Shown here in pieces: positions 61,882 to 64,000 of a DNA stretch of 64,000 nt; position 1 is the first letter of the stretch; each line of letters begins with the position of its first letter. The translations under genes and the position numbers were made by a program. The notes below the pieces were generated by a model. It did no database searches. It saw nothing but the letters and a program-made list of their open reading frames with translations, and was not told where the DNA came from. This stretch comes from an uncultured Schlesneria sp. (GTDB lineage Bacteria; Planctomycetota; Planctomycetia; Planctomycetales; Planctomycetaceae). The stretch is from NCBI GenBank assembly GCA_903904835.1, contig CAIVEI010000081.1, positions 62,001 to 126,000 on the forward strand, in the 5' to 3' direction.

Positions 61882-63884
61882 CCGCTTTGCGAAACGTCAC
61901 CCTGATTGACAGCGTCGTCCTGAGTGCGAAGTGGTGAGGACGTTGTCGCAGCAAATGTTCCAGGTTTCAGTTGCGGACCGGTCTTATACTGGTCAAGGAT
62001 CGCTTGCAACTGATTTGCATCGATCACTTCTTTCTCCAGTAATTCTCGCGTGATATGTTCCATCACATTTCGACGCGATAACAGCACTTCATGAGCCGTG
62101 TCGTAAGCAGCATCAATGATCCGGCGAACTTCGAGATCGATTTCCCGGATCGTTTCTTCGCTGTGGGAATGATCAGCCGGAGCACTACTTCCACCCAGGA
62201 ACGGACTACTGCGAGATTCGCTGTAGTGAACCCGGCCGAGTTTTGCACTCATACCAAACTCGGTAATCATCCGACGTGCAAAGTCCGTGGCTCGCTGAAG
62301 ATCGTTTGAAGCACCGGTCGAGTTCTCGTTGTAAATGATTTCCTCGGCTGCAATCCCGCCCAGCAGCACACAAATCCGGTTCTGGAGTTCGGTCTTTGTA
62401 ATCAGTTGTCGATCGTCTTCCGGACGCTGAAGCGTGTAACCCAGGGCACCAAGTCCCCGAGGAATGATCGATACTTTATGCACGGGATCAACGTGTGGCA
62501 GCGAACAGGCCACAAGAGCGTGCCCGACTTCGTGCCAGGCAACTCGCTGTTTGACTTCTTCGGGCATCACTCGTGCTGTCTTTTCCAGCCCTGCGACGAC
62601 GCGGTCAAACCCCTCTTCAAATTCATCGTTGGAAACCGAAGTCTTGTTCTTTCGAGCAGCCAGGAGAGCCGCTTCGTTGACGAGGTTCGCTAGATCCGCT
62701 CCGACGAACCCAGCCGTCAACTTGGCCAGGTGCTTCAAATTGACCCCTTCGTCCATTTTGACCTTAGCCGCATGAACTTTCAGGATGGCTTCACGCCCTC
62801 GGATATCAGGTCGATCGACAAGAATATGTCGATCGAATCGACCGGGTCGCATTAAAGCGGGGTCAAGGGTTTCAGGACGATTTGTCGCGCCGAGCACGAT
62901 CACGCTCTGGTCAGAACCGAAGCCGTCCATTTCGACCAGAAGCGCGTTTAATGTTTGATCCCGCTCTTCTCCACCACCCGGGGCACCGTGGCTGCGAACT
63001 TTACCGATCGCGTCCAGCTCGTCGATGAAAATGATCGCGGGGGACCGCTGACCTGCCTGCTGGAACATGTCGCGCACACGAGCTGCACCAACACCGACAA
63101 ACAACTCGACAAAGTCCGATCCCGACAGGCTGAAGAACGGAACACCCGCTTCGCCTGCAACCGCTTTCGCCAACAGCGTCTTGCCGGTTCCTGGAGGACC
63201 GACCAATAACACCCCGCGAGGAATTCGTCCTCCCAAAGCCTGATACCGTGAAGGATTGCGGAGGAAATCCACGATCTCGCGCAGCTCTTCCACCGCTTCT
63301 TCAATTCCTGCGACATCGTTAAAAGTGATGCCAACGTCTTCCTGGGCAAACAACTTTCCACGGCTTCGACCGAATGCGATGGCAGATCCGGGTCCATTCA
63401 TGCGACGGAACATGACCCAGAAACAACCCAGGCAGATTGCGGTGAACAGCGTAAGATAAAGCAAATCACGATACGGGGAAGGGGGTTCATCATAACCCCA
63501 GTCGTCGATGTGTTCAGTACGAAGAAGTTCGTCGAGACGTGCTTTCTCGGCGTCGCTCATACTGCCAACGGAAACGGTGTATTGTTCAGGACTGCGCTTG
63601 GCATTCGTCAGGTGTTTTGGCTGGTCCTGAAACGTGATTGTGCTATGTCCACGGCGAAGTTCAAAGACGTTCTCGGCATGTAACGTGTGATCTTCAAGAC
63701 GCTTGACGAATTCGCTGTAAGTCAGTGTCTTTCCCCGCCACTTGGCAGAAAAACCAAACAGGATTGCTCCGAGGACCGCGAGGATCATCAGAAACCAGAA
63801 CAGATTGCTGGAATTACCTTTGTCAGGCTTTTTGCTGGGTGGTTCCGGCAAGTCCGCCGGGCGTTTTGGTTCTGATTTAGACAT
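61878..63884 (-). CDS. ftsH: ATP-dependent zinc metalloprotease FtsH
   Basis: 668 aa. Two N-terminal membrane helices ([17 protein letters not shown] and [19 protein letters not shown]) flank the periplasmic domain. AAA: Walker A GPPGTGKT (229-236), Walker [28 protein letters not shown]. Protease: HEVGH (451-455; usually HEAGH), with the third zinc ligand D in ASNDLQRAT. It extracts and degrades membrane and regulatory proteins in the cytoplasmic membrane. The N-terminus has a ~25 aa proline/lysine-rich extension before helix 1, and the C-terminus a Ser/Thr-rich tail. The remaining 116 bp to the window edge hold no gene. Confidence 0.97.
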   Translation of the reverse strand: MSKSEPKRPADLPEPPSKKPDKGNSSNLFWFLMILAVLGAILFGFSAKWRGKTLTYSEFVKRLEDHTLHAENVFELRRGHSTITFQDQPKHLTNAKRSPEQYTVSVGSMSDAEKARLDELLRTEHIDDWGYDEPPSPYRDLLYLTLFTAICLGCFWVMFRRMNGPGSAIAFGRSRGKLFAQEDVGITFNDVAGIEEAVEELREIVDFLRNPSRYQALGGRIPRGVLLVGPPGTGKTLLAKAVAGEAGVPFFSLSGSDFVELFVGVGAARVRDMFQQAGQRSPAIIFIDELDAIGKVRSHGAPGGGEERDQTLNALLVEMDGFGSDQSVIVLGATNRPETLDPALMRPGRFDRHILVDRPDIRGREAILKVHAAKVKMDEGVNLKHLAKLTAGFVGADLANLVNEAALLAARKNKTSVSNDEFEEGFDRVVAGLEKTARVMPEEVKQRVAWHEVGHALVACSLPHVDPVHKVSIIPRGLGALGYTLQRPEDDRQLITKTELQNRICVLLGGIAAEEIIYNENSTGASNDLQRATDFARRMITEFGMSAKLGRVHYSESRSSPFLGGSSAPADHSHSEETIREIDLEVRRIIDAAYDTAHEVLLSRRNVMEHITRELLEKEVIDANQLQAILDQYKTGPQLKPGTFAATTSSPLRTQDDAVNQGDVSQSG

Positions 63885-64000
63885 AAAGTGTCAATCATCC
63901 TGTATAACTGGCTGCGACCATGATGAAAACAATCGCAAGAAAACTTAGGGTCGCAAACGTCCAACGAATAAACCGTTAACTCTAGGCCGTCAAACTATCG

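Overview
The window looks like part of a chromosome from a planctomycete of the class Planctomycetia. The evidence is the set of lineage-typical families: a PSCyt1/DUF1549/DUF1553 (PSD1) giant secreted cytochrome, a DUF1501 protein, a sulfatase, a DUF1559 pseudopilin-like protein, a DUF1080 protein, a ceramidase-like protein, a DUF5117-type metalloprotease, and several short proteins that resemble planctomycete-restricted ones. Coding density is moderate, operons are short, and GTG starts are common. This placement comes from family recognition; no search was run.

Layout. 1-7.9 kb: the 3' end of a phosphate acyltransferase gene, a PQQ-propeller membrane protein, a DUF1559 protein, an SGNH hydrolase, a CPBP-type membrane protease and DnaB. 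7.9-15.6 kb: a secreted degradation cluster on the minus strand (sulfatase, DUF1501, a small membrane protein, the PSCyt1/PSD1 protein) interspersed with palindromic intergenic repeats. 15.6-22.8 kb: a XerC/D recombinase, a short conserved protein, a large zinc metalloprotease, a polytopic membrane protein and a 2OG-Fe(II) oxygenase-like protein. 22.8-28.3 kb: a minus-strand run with an ABC-2 permease, a hotdog thioesterase, a GH15-like protein, an ABC ATPase and a large membrane protein. 28.6-35.7 kb: a ceramidase-like protein, an SGNH-DUF1080 fusion, SufE, a DUF309 protein, and a Ycf46-like AAA ATPase overlapping a FucU/RbsD mutarotase gene. 35.8-50.2 kb: the Lhr helicase, an RDD membrane protein, a PH-domain protein, an HU protein with a histidine-rich tail, a small lipoprotein, PyrD, GlcF, a GlsB-like protein, an NHL/SMP-30-like protein and ribokinase.

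50.2-61.9 kb is the most coherent system: a cbb3-type cytochrome oxidase locus. A divergent NtrC-family regulator faces a lipoprotein di-heme cytochrome c, a coiled-coil membrane protein, CcoN, CcoO, two small membrane proteins (one of 59 aa), the copper ATPase CcoI, a TauE/SafE-like protein and a DUF4405-like protein. A PAS histidine kinase and a single-domain response regulator follow. The divergent intergenic region holds a strong match to a sigma-54 (-24/-12) promoter and, upstream of it, two direct repeats 31 bp apart that fit an enhancer-binding site. I infer that the oxidase operon is driven by sigma-54 and the adjacent regulator, possibly with the kinase at the far end of the locus.

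The window ends with ftsH on the minus strand. I saw no rRNA, tRNA, CRISPR array, complete transposon or recognisable prophage.
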